Shown here one piece after another: positions 1-5,519 of a stretch of 5,519 nt of DNA. Made by a program: the position numbers and the translations under genes. The stretch comes from Acidobacteriaceae bacterium (GTDB lineage: Bacteria > Acidobacteriota > Terriglobia > Terriglobales > Acidobacteriaceae): the NCBI GenBank assembly GCA_027306745.1, contig DAHUZD010000219.1:1-5519 (forward strand), in the 5' to 3' direction. The number at the start of each line of letters is the position of its first letter. Positions within the stretch are counted from its first letter, which is position 1. The notes under the pieces are model-generated. The model was given only the letters and a program-made list of their open reading frames with translations, made no database searches and was not told where the DNA came from.

Positions 1-1829
1 TTGGAGCGGCGCACGGCGGCAGAAAGATTGTGGTCGCCCAGGTGGAGCACGGCAAAGTCCACTGGCTCGCACTCTTCCGTAATGCGCGAGCAAATCTCGG
101 CCTGGCCCAGCACGATGCGTCCGCGCCCAGTGCTGAAGACCTCCAGCGCCGTACGGCGCACATCAAAACAGAAGAGATGGCCCTCGTCGGGGTAGGCCTC
201 AAAGCTGGAGCGGATGGCGTAGTGTGCGCCGACCTGCTCCAGGCCCAAGCGCTGGCCGCGCACATGGCGTTGATAGAGTGCCGCGCCATTTTTTTGCTCG
301 GGCACATTGCTTTTGGCAGCGGCGATGCGTTGTACAAACTCCGGCTCCAAGGCTGCGCCCGCATCGCCAAAAATCTCGGCGGCCAGTTGCAGCACGCGCC
401 CGGCATAGGCCAGCACCTGCACGGTTTCAATGCCAGAGATGTCGTCAAAGAACCAGCCGCAACTGGTGTACATCAGCAGAGTGTGGCGCTGCATCTCCAG
501 CAGCTTGATCGCGCGCGTGCGTTCGGTAGCATTGAGCGGATGCGTGGCGTGCTGGGCGAAAAAACGCTCCATGTTTTGCGGGGAACGATCCAGCAACACG
601 GCGATGTAGCCGTCACGTGCAGACCAAAGATGATTCAGCAGCGGCGCAGCCGCTTCCTCAGCCAGCGGAGCGATGGCATCCCGCAGCCAGTCCAGCGCCG
701 CGCGCAAAGGCCCTCGCCATTTTTGATTCCAGCCCGGGTGGCCACCATTGCAGCCGCAGTCCGAGCGCCAGCGCTCGATGCCATGCGCGCAGCTCCAGGA
801 CGTGTTTTCGAAAATCTGCGCCTCGTATGCAGGCGGAAATTTTTCCAGAAATGCGCCATAGTTGGTCAGGCGAACATCCTTGTCCTGCTCCAGGCAGTCG
901 AGTGCATAGGCCAGCGCCATCTCGCCATATTTGTGATGGTGGCCATAGCTTTCGCCATCGGTGGCGATGTGCACGATCTGCGCATCCTCTTCCTGTTCAT
1001 TCGCGCCGTCAATCAGGCGTTCGGCAAAATTTTTGCCGTTGTTCAGAATGCCTTCAAAGGCCACGGAGCGGGCGATGGGGCCGTCGTAGAAGAAGACGGC
1101 GATGCTGCGGCCCTCACGCAGTTGCACGCAGTAGGGCTGCGTGGGTGGTACGGAGGCATTCGGAGTCTCGATCCAGTCCGCATCGGAGGCGGTCTTTGGC
1201 TCTGCGCCGGTTTCCTTTTGTTGCGGCAGGGCTGCCGCTGCAGGCGCGCCCGCGCCGTTGCTCAGTGGACGGATGCGTGCGCATTGGTGTGGTGCCAGGA
1301 TCGTGAAGCGGATGCCGTGCTGCGCCAGCAGATCCAGACTTTCCAGATCAACAGCCGTCTCAGCCAGCCATATGCCTTCCGGCTTGCGGCCAAAGCGATG
1401 CTCAAAGTCCGTGATGCCCCAGCGAATTTGCGTGATGCGATCGCGCGTTGTGGCCAGCGGCAGAATGATGTGGTTGTAGACCTGGGCCAGCGCCGAGCCA
1501 TGACCGCCATACCGCACACGGCTGGCGGCATCGGCGTCCAAAACCATTTGATAGGTGCGGCCTGCATTCTCTTGCAGCCAACTGAGCAGCGTGGGGCCAA
1601 AGTTAAAACTGATGCGCGCATAGTTGTTGACGATACGGATGATTTTGTCGTCCGTGTTCAAAATGCGGGCGGCGCCATTCGGCGCATAGCACTCGGCGGT
1701 GATGCGGTCATTCCAGTCGTGGTAGGGCGCAGCGGAGTCCTGTACCTCAATCGCCTCCAGCCAGGGATTCTCCCGGGGTGGCTGGTAAAAGTGGCCGTGG
1801 ATGCAGATGTAAAACGGCTTCTGCGGCAT
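1..1829 (-). CDS. Glycoside hydrolase family 57 protein with C-terminal DUF3536 region (3' end beyond window)
   Basis: Reading leftwards from ATG at 1829, the frame stays open for 609 codons to the window edge, so the C-terminus is missing. Seen: GH57 region 1 'HGHFYQPPRENPW' (about residues 11-23); 'EGIWLAE' (151-157), whose Glu157 sits where GH57 enzymes carry the nucleophile; and 'IATDGESYGHHHKYGE' (288-303), whose Asp291 is the likely acid/base. A block rich in Trp, Cys and Gly at about 340-372 and the following helical part fit DUF3536. Characterised GH57 enzymes are retaining alpha-glucan hydrolases, transferases or branching enzymes; this subfamily's substrate is not known to me. There is no signal peptide, so it is probably cytoplasmic. 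Residues about 188-230 form an Ala/Pro-rich insertion. The gene starts 2 bases after the glycosylase stop, with its ribosome site (GGAAG, 8 bases before ATG) inside that gene, suggesting a coupled operon. Family call is firm; substrate is unknown. Confidence 0.92.
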   Translation of the reverse strand, partial: MPQKPFYICIHGHFYQPPRENPWLEAIEVQDSAAPYHDWNDRITAECYAPNGAARILNTDDKIIRIVNNYARISFNFGPTLLSWLQENAGRTYQMVLDADAASRVRYGGHGSALAQVYNHIILPLATTRDRITQIRWGITDFEHRFGRKPEGIWLAETAVDLESLDLLAQHGIRFTILAPHQCARIRPLSNGAGAPAAAALPQQKETGAEPKTASDADWIETPNASVPPTQPYCVQLREGRSIAVFFYDGPIARSVAFEGILNNGKNFAERLIDGANEQEEDAQIVHIATDGESYGHHHKYGEMALAYALDCLEQDKDVRLTNYGAFLEKFPPAYEAQIFENTSWSCAHGIERWRSDCGCNGGHPGWNQKWRGPLRAALDWLRDAIAPLAEEAAAPLLNHLWSARDGYIAVLLDRSPQNMERFFAQHATHPLNATERTRAIKLLEMQRHTLLMYTSCGWFFDDISGIETVQVLAYAGRVLQLAAEIFGDAGAALEPEFVQRIAAAKSNVPEQKNGAALYQRHVRGQRLGLEQVGAHYAIRSSFEAYPDEGHLFCFDVRRTALEVFSTGRGRIVLGQAEICSRITEECEPVDFAVLHLGDHNLSAAVRRS

Positions 1830-1831
1830 GG

Positions 1832-2578
1832 TCAACTCTTCCGTTTTGCGGTGCGCCGGGCTGCGGGTGCGGTTTGCTTTTTGGCGGATTTGGCGGGCGG
1901 AGCCGCAGCTTGCGCGGCCAAGTCGCAGGCTCGCCACAGATACCAACTCGCCACGCTGCACCAGGGCTGCCAGCGCGCGGCCCGTTTGCGAATCACATCG
2001 GCTGCGGGCAGATCGGTAGGCTGCACGCGCGCGCACGGATCAAGGCCGAGAAAGGTGAGCGCAAAGCCCTTGCGTACACCGTAGTCACCCACAGGCAAAA
2101 CGTTGGGTCGCCCCAGGCGGAAGAGCAGCAGCATCTCCACCGTCCAAACGCCGATGCCGCGCACGCGCGTCAGATGCTCCACAATCTCTGCATCGTCCAG
2201 TTTGCGCAGGTGCGCGAGTGTGGGCACTACGCCGCTTCGGGCCTTTTCTCCCAGATCGCGCAGCGCAGCCAGCTTGTTGGCCGAGAGTCCTGCGCCGCGC
2301 AGTGCCACATCGGGCAAGCGCAGCAGCGCCTCAGCCGTGGGATGTGCTTCGCCAAAAAGCGCCAGCACGCGAGCGTGGATGGTCTGCGCTGCGCGGCCAT
2401 TCAACTGCTGATGCACGATCGATTCCAGCAGCGCTTCAAAGGGCGAAGCCGTGGGCTTCAGCCGCAGCGTATATGGCCCGGCGCGTTCCATCAGGCGCGC
2501 CAGCTTTGGATCGTTGGCCGCCAGAGTGCGGCAGGCCAGCGCGGCATCATATGGCACGGAGCGGGAGCGGGCAGCCAT
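1832..2578 (-). CDS. DNA-3-methyladenine glycosylase, AlkA/MAG-type HhH-GPD superfamily
   Basis: A 248-residue protein that should excise alkylated bases such as 3-methyladenine in base-excision repair. Seen: the N-terminal helical part with 'SIVHQQLNGRAA' (53-64), matching the family's QQ(I/L)S-G-A motif; 'LRGAGLSANKLAAL' (93-106); the helix-hairpin-helix core 'RGIGVWTVEMLL' (140-151); and the GPD loop 'NVLPVGDYGVRKG' (159-171), with Asp165 as the expected catalytic aspartate. The closing 'PWCSVASWYLWR' (205-216) matches the family end, though Cys207 replaces the Arg or Ser I would expect. It lacks the long N-terminal domain of E. coli AlkA (282 residues) and resembles the shorter yeast MAG form. 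After residue 220 comes an Ala/Lys/Arg-rich tail of about 28 residues. ATG at 2578 is preceded by GGGAG. It is first in a leftward pair with the GH57 gene and divergent from actA. Confidence 0.93.
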   Translation of the reverse strand: MAARSRSVPYDAALACRTLAANDPKLARLMERAGPYTLRLKPTASPFEALLESIVHQQLNGRAAQTIHARVLALFGEAHPTAEALLRLPDVALRGAGLSANKLAALRDLGEKARSGVVPTLAHLRKLDDAEIVEHLTRVRGIGVWTVEMLLLFRLGRPNVLPVGDYGVRKGFALTFLGLDPCARVQPTDLPAADVIRKRAARWQPWCSVASWYLWRACDLAAQAAAPPAKSAKKQTAPAARRTAKRKS

Positions 2579-2582
2579 CTTG

Positions 2583-2587
2583 CTCCC
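2583..2587 (-). promoter_or_regulatory. Ribosome binding site of the DNA glycosylase gene
   Basis: On the minus strand GGGAG lies 4 bases before the ATG at 2578, a short but usable Shine-Dalgarno spacing. It supports this start over later in-frame ones. Confidence 0.6.
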
Positions 2588-2628
2588 AGTCTATACACGG
2601 CGCGGCGCGGCGAACAGGCGCAGGGGGA

Positions 2629-2644
2629 TTCCGCGAGCGCGGAA
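2629..2644. repeat. Perfect 16-bp inverted repeat, possible operator
   Basis: TTCCGCG-AG-CGCGGAA is a perfect dyad with 7-bp arms and a 2-bp centre, lying 51 bases upstream of the glycosylase start. A third copy of the arm, TTCCGC, occurs at 2666-2671. The position suits a dimeric repressor acting on the leftward promoter. It is a poor intrinsic terminator because no T-run follows on either strand. I do not recognise the binding protein. Confidence 0.5.
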
Positions 2645-2684
2645 GTTGGAACTAGAGAAAGAATTTTCCGCAATTGGGCGCAAC

Positions 2685-2702
2685 GCGTGATGTGGATCAC
2701 GC
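2685..2702. promoter_or_regulatory. CRP/FNR-type palindromic operator
   Basis: GCGTGATGTGGATCACGC is a perfect dyad with 7-bp arms around a 4-bp centre. Its core GTGAT-N4-ATCAC matches the inner part of the E. coli CRP consensus (TGTGA-N6-TCACA) and has the geometry of FNR sites (TTGAT-N4-ATCAA). Its centre lies 25 bp before a TTTACA hexamer at 2719-2724, close to the class I activator spacing known for CRP. A regulator of the CRP/FNR family controlling the respiratory act genes is therefore plausible, but the factor cannot be named from this window. Confidence 0.5.
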
Positions 2703-2718
2703 AATATGCGAAAGGCTC

Positions 2719-2747
2719 TTTACAGCGAGGGAATGCCGCGATAGCGT
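2719..2747 (+). promoter_or_regulatory. Weak candidate promoter towards actA (upstream)
   Basis: TTTACA (2719-2724, 5 of 6 matches to the -35 consensus) is followed after 17 bp by TAGCGT (2742-2747, only 3 of 6 matches to the -10 consensus). A poor -10 is common at activator-dependent promoters, and the palindrome at 2685-2702 would be centred near -61. Transcription would start near 2754-2755, leaving a leader of about 210 bases before actA. Speculative. Confidence 0.25.
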
Positions 2748-2799
2748 ACGGTGTGTGGGTGCTGGCGACGCGCAGTCCGCGTGATGTGCGCCACTCTGT

Positions 2800-2827
2800 T
2801 TGCGTGCGGCGCGTCTCTTGCTATACA
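2800..2827 (+). promoter_or_regulatory. Weak candidate promoter towards actA (proximal)
   Basis: TTGCGT (2800-2805) and TATACA (2822-2827) are separated by 16 bp, matching 3 and 4 of 6 consensus positions. The start would be near 2834, about 130 bases before the actA ATG. A degenerate copy of the upstream palindrome (2781-2794, GTGA-N6-CCAC) would then be centred near -46. No other hexamer pair nearer to actA looks better, but the match is weak. Confidence 0.3.
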
Positions 2828-2964
2828 CTCAGATGTTCGACAGCGGGACAAAGTTGCACGAGGCGTCTTGAACCGTTCGCGGGTGCAAGGCACGCTCTCT
2901 TGCTTGCCTAGAACTAACCAAGTCATGGCCGCGACGCCATGCATTGAAGCGGGACTTCACATTC

Positions 2965-3831
2965 ATGGCGCAGATCTTCGACCGAAGCTCCAACTCCCTG
3001 GCCAGAATCAGTCTGGTTCTTTCCGGCATCATCGTAATTTCCCTAGGCGTGGCCCTGAATTACCTGCAGCGCTCCCCTTGGGTGACGCGCCAGGGGCAGC
3101 GCGCCGACCAGCCGGTTCCCTTTAGCCACAAGCACCACGTGCAAGGTTTGGGCTTGCAGTGCCAGTATTGCCACACTTCTGTGGAGAAGTCAGGCTACGC
3201 GGGCATTCCGCCTACGAAGACCTGCATCAACTGCCACGCGCAGATCTGGACGAACGCCGATTTGCTGGCCCCGATCCGAAATAGCTGGGCCACGGGCCAG
3301 TCGGTGGTTTGGACCAAAGTGCATGATCTGCCGGACTTTGTTTACTTTGATCATTCCATCCACGTCAACAAGGGCATTGGCTGTTCCAGTTGTCATGGCC
3401 GCGTGGATGAGATGCCGCTGATGTACCAGGAAAACACGCTGCAAATGGAGTGGTGCTTGAACTGTCACCGCAATCCAGCAAAGAACCTGCGGCCAACTTC
3501 ACAGATTTATCAAATGGCTTGGCAGGGACCGAGCAGCCTGAATCCAGTCTGGTGCGCAGCCAGTGATCAGCCGGGCGTGCCAACGGCGCAGACCGTAGAC
3601 TGCACGCTGCGCGATCCAGAATCGGCAGGCGCGCAGGTGGCGGCGCTGGAGATTCCCTCGCTGGCCGGACATGCGCAGACGGCGACCTCCGCGGTTGCGG
3701 GCGCTGCCGTGCCTGCGGCGCTGCACTACACCAAATTTACGGACCAAGAGGCTCTCGGCAAGTACTTGGTCGTGCAGTATCACATTCGCACTCCGCGGGA
3801 GCTGACCAGTTGCGACACCTGCCATCGGTAG
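2965..3831 (+). CDS. actA: Alternative complex III subunit ActA, membrane-anchored pentaheme cytochrome c
   Basis: A 288-residue protein with five CXXCH haem c sites: Cys66-His70, Cys87-His91, Cys140-His144, Cys164-His168 and Cys283-His287. Residues about 14-34 form one hydrophobic segment after a short basic N-terminus, so it is probably an uncleaved anchor with the haem domain outside the membrane. 'SPWVTRQGQRADQPVPFSHKHHV', split as 37-46 and 47-59, and 'MEWCLNCHRNP' (161-171) are typical of ActA. In ACIII this subunit passes electrons from the quinol-oxidising core towards cytochrome c or an oxidase. I chose ATG 2965 because family members begin 'MAQIF'; GGGA lies 10 bases upstream, while the in-frame TTG at 2944 has no ribosome site. 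Between haems 4 and 5, residues about 188-252 are an Ala-rich stretch with two extra cysteines (197, 213), longer than I expect. It is followed by actB after 50 bases, in an operon. Confidence 0.94.
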   Translation: MAQIFDRSSNSLARISLVLSGIIVISLGVALNYLQRSPWVTRQGQRADQPVPFSHKHHVQGLGLQCQYCHTSVEKSGYAGIPPTKTCINCHAQIWTNADLLAPIRNSWATGQSVVWTKVHDLPDFVYFDHSIHVNKGIGCSSCHGRVDEMPLMYQENTLQMEWCLNCHRNPAKNLRPTSQIYQMAWQGPSSLNPVWCAASDQPGVPTAQTVDCTLRDPESAGAQVAALEIPSLAGHAQTATSAVAGAAVPAALHYTKFTDQEALGKYLVVQYHIRTPRELTSCDTCHR

Positions 3832-3862
3832 GCAGCGCTGGGACGCGGATAAAAACCAGGGC

Positions 3863-3868
3863 GGAGGG
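3863..3868 (+). promoter_or_regulatory. Ribosome binding site candidate for actB
   Basis: GGAGGG is a strong Shine-Dalgarno core but lies 13 bases before ATG 3882, longer than usual. The competing start, ATG 3906, has AGGA at 3894-3897 with a better 8-base spacing. The two signals leave the actB start undecided by 8 codons. Confidence 0.5.
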
Positions 3869-3881
3869 CGAACAGAAAACC

Positions 3882-5519
3882 ATGCTTGAGGCGCAGGATT
3901 CAACGATGGCCAAGGAAACCGGAAGCACAGCGGTTGCGGCGGAGCAGGCAGGAGCCGTGCAGAGTTTGCAGGACGCGCGTGAGCGCTTGACCGGCTTGCG
4001 TGGCAAGCAATACTGGCGCACGGTCGATGAACTGGCCGACACGCCAGAGTTTGAGCAGGCCCTGCAACGGGAGTTTCCGCAGCACGCCTCCGAGTGGATC
4101 GATCCAGTCAGCCGCCGCGGTTTTATGAAGCTGATGGGCGCGTCGATGGCCCTGGCTGGACTCACCGGTTGCGCCAAGCAGCCCGAGGAGCCGATCTATC
4201 CGTACGTCAAGCAGCCAGAGGATTTGGTGCTGGGCCGCCCGGTCTACTTCGCCACGGCACATCCATTTCCCACGGGCGCGGTGCCGCTGCTGGTCAAAAG
4301 CGAGGCCTATCGCCCGATCAAGGTTGACGGCAACCCTGAGCATCCTATGAACCATGGCACGACGGATGCCTATACTCAGGGCACGCTGCTTGGCCTGTAT
4401 GATCCGGACCGCTCGCAGCGCGTGTTGTATCGCGGCGAGACGCGTCAGTACGCCAACTTCCAGGCCGATTTTCGCGCCATGCTGGAGGCCAAGCGCGCCA
4501 CCGGCGGCGAAGGTCTTTACTTCCTGAGCGGCACCGTTGTTTCTCCCACGCTGACTGCGGAGTGGAAGCAGGCGCAGGCGGACTTCCCCAAGGCCAAGTG
4601 GGTGCAGTATGAGCCGGTCAACCGCGACTCGGCCCGCGCTGCCTCCAAGGCCGCCTTTGGCGATTATCTGGATGCGCAGTATAAGCTCGACGCCGCCGAT
4701 GTGATTCTTTCGCTCGACGCTGATTTTCTCTCCGGTCTGGCGCAGCCGGGCTTTTTGAAGCTGGCCGCCGATTACGCCAAGCGCCGCAAGTTGGAGTCGG
4801 GCGTGGAGATGAATCGCCTGTACGTGGTTGAAAGCGCACCGACGACGACCGGCTTTAAGGCCGAGCATCGCCTCGCGCTGCGTGCTTCGCAGGTGGAAGG
4901 TTTTGCCGCCGCTCTGGCTGCTGCGCTGGGAACAGGCTCGGCTCCGACGGGCTTTGCGTGGACTCCTGCGCAGGCCGCTTATCTGGCCGCCGTGGCTAAA
5001 GATTTGAAGGCCCACGCGGGTGCGTGTGTCGTGATCCCCGGTGAGCAGGCCTCGGCGAATGTACACTTGGCCGCCATCGCCATCAATCAAGCGCTGGGCA
5101 ATGTGGGCAAGACGGTGGTCTACACGGAGAGCATCGCGCCGATGCCGACCGAGCAGACGGCGGAGCTGCAAGGTTTGGTCAGCGACCTGCGTGCGGGCAA
5201 AGTGGATTGGCTGGTGATTCTCGACAGCAATCCTGTTTACTCTGCGCCTGCGGATCTGGAGTTTGCCAAAGCCCTGGGCGGCGCGAAGACGGTGGTGCAC
5301 CTCGGCCTGTACGTGGACGAAACCGCGCAAGTGGCTGACTGGCACATCAACGGCACGCATTATCTGGAAAGCTGGTCCGATGTCCGCGCCTATGACGGCA
5401 CGGTCAGCATCGTGCAGCCGATGATTGATCCACTCTATGGCGGCAAGTCGGCGCATACGATTGTGCAGACCCTGCTGGCGAATCCCGACCTCTCTGCGAA
5501 TGAAGCGGTGCGCACCACG
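3882..5519 (+). CDS. actB: Alternative complex III subunit ActB, TAT-variant molybdopterin oxidoreductase-like (N-terminal part)
   Basis: 546 codons are open to the right edge; full ActB proteins are about 1000 residues, so roughly half is missing. Seen: a hydrophilic N-terminal extension with 'GKQYWRTVDELADTPEFEQA' (41-60), typical of this family; a Tat-like signal 'SRRGFMK' (77-83) about 75 residues in; a hydrophobic run; and a lipobox 'LTGC' ending at Cys97, predicting a lipid-anchored protein. Then comes the molybdopterin-oxidoreductase fold ('HPFPTGAVPLLVKS', 127-140; 'KVDGNPEHPMN', 147-157). This domain has no Cys-rich cluster and no evident Mo ligand, agreeing with known ACIII structures, in which ActB holds no molybdenum. 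The iron-sulfur clusters should lie in the missing C-terminal half. It acts in the quinol-oxidising complex with ActA, encoded just upstream. The start may be ATG 3882 or ATG 3906; I give the longer form with some doubt. Confidence 0.93.
   Translation, partial: MLEAQDSTMAKETGSTAVAAEQAGAVQSLQDARERLTGLRGKQYWRTVDELADTPEFEQALQREFPQHASEWIDPVSRRGFMKLMGASMALAGLTGCAKQPEEPIYPYVKQPEDLVLGRPVYFATAHPFPTGAVPLLVKSEAYRPIKVDGNPEHPMNHGTTDAYTQGTLLGLYDPDRSQRVLYRGETRQYANFQADFRAMLEAKRATGGEGLYFLSGTVVSPTLTAEWKQAQADFPKAKWVQYEPVNRDSARAASKAAFGDYLDAQYKLDAADVILSLDADFLSGLAQPGFLKLAADYAKRRKLESGVEMNRLYVVESAPTTTGFKAEHRLALRASQVEGFAAALAAALGTGSAPTGFAWTPAQAAYLAAVAKDLKAHAGACVVIPGEQASANVHLAAIAINQALGNVGKTVVYTESIAPMPTEQTAELQGLVSDLRAGKVDWLVILDSNPVYSAPADLEFAKALGGAKTVVHLGLYVDETAQVADWHINGTHYLESWSDVRAYDGTVSIVQPMIDPLYGGKSAHTIVQTLLANPDLSANEAVRTT

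Larger units (their letters stand above)
2579..2964. other. Divergent intergenic region, 386 bases
   Basis: This gap separates the leftward glycosylase gene from the rightward actA. I see no convincing protein or RNA gene in it: the short open frames lack ribosome sites and resemble no family I know. It must hold promoters for both directions. It contains two perfect inverted repeats (2629-2644 and 2685-2702), a 10-bp direct repeat (2685-2694 and 2779-2788), scattered copies of the hexamer TTCCGC, and two weak sigma70-like hexamer pairs pointing towards actA. The part from about 2600 to 2628 is plain GC-rich sequence without clear signals. Confidence 0.8.

Noticed and set aside
30..2084. A 684-codon plus-strand open frame antisense to both leftward genes
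   Set aside because: It lies opposite two genes whose minus-strand frames match known families with active-site motifs in order. Its own translation shows no domain or sensible composition. Long antisense frames are common opposite GC-rich genes.
2592..2597. TATAGA on the minus strand as a -10 box for the glycosylase gene
   Set aside because: The transcript would begin within the ribosome binding site about 10 bases before the ATG, and no -35 match lies at the right distance.
2629..2644. The 16-bp dyad as an intrinsic terminator
   Set aside because: It lies between divergent genes, has a very short loop and lacks a T-run on either strand.
2591..2828. Repeat CTATACAC at 2591-2598 and 2821-2828
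   Set aside because: An 8-bp repeat in a region of this size is expected about once by chance.
1778..2911. A 377-codon plus-strand frame running from the glycosylase into the intergenic region
   Set aside because: Most of it is antisense to the glycosylase, its translation is low in family-like features, and no start signal supports it.
2944..2964. TTG at 2944 as a longer start for actA
   Set aside because: No ribosome site precedes it, and ActA proteins typically begin at MAQIF, matching ATG 2965.
3900..5456. A 518-codon minus-strand open frame opposite actB
   Set aside because: The plus-strand frame is clearly ActB throughout. The antisense product is Arg/His/Gln-rich without recognisable motifs and lacks a convincing ribosome site.

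Overview
The window looks like chromosomal DNA from a GC-rich heterotrophic bacterium, most probably an acidobacterium (Acidobacteriota, Terriglobia-type). This is inferred from the style of the alternative complex III proteins and from a DUF3536-type GH57 protein encoded beside them; no marker gene is present to prove it. There is no sign of a mobile element, tRNA, rRNA or CRISPR array.

Layout: two divergent gene pairs flank a 386-base intergenic region (2579-2964). On the minus strand, leftwards, lie an AlkA/MAG-type DNA-3-methyladenine glycosylase (1832-2578) and, 2 bases after its stop, a GH57/DUF3536 glycoside hydrolase (from 1829, running off the left edge with 609 codons visible). On the plus strand, rightwards, lie a membrane-anchored pentaheme cytochrome c, ActA (2965-3831), and, after 50 bases, the N-terminal 546 codons of the large molybdopterin-oxidoreductase-like/iron-sulfur subunit ActB (3882 to the right edge).

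ActA and ActB are the first two subunits of alternative complex III (ACIII), a quinol:electron-acceptor oxidoreductase that replaces cytochrome bc1. The rest of ActB and subunits ActC-F are expected to the right of the window. The leftward pair is a probable translationally coupled operon joining base-excision repair to an alpha-glucan-type hydrolase, an odd pairing that may simply reflect compact gene order.

The most interesting non-coding part is the divergent intergenic region. It holds two perfect inverted repeats: a 16-bp element at 2629-2644, and an 18-bp CRP/FNR-type palindrome at 2685-2702 whose left part recurs 94 bp downstream. Weak promoter-like hexamers lie at spacings that would suit activator control of the act genes. 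No wholly new system is evident. The oddities are the intergenic operators, a cysteine-containing insertion in ActA, a basic tail on the glycosylase and a low-complexity insertion in the GH57 protein.
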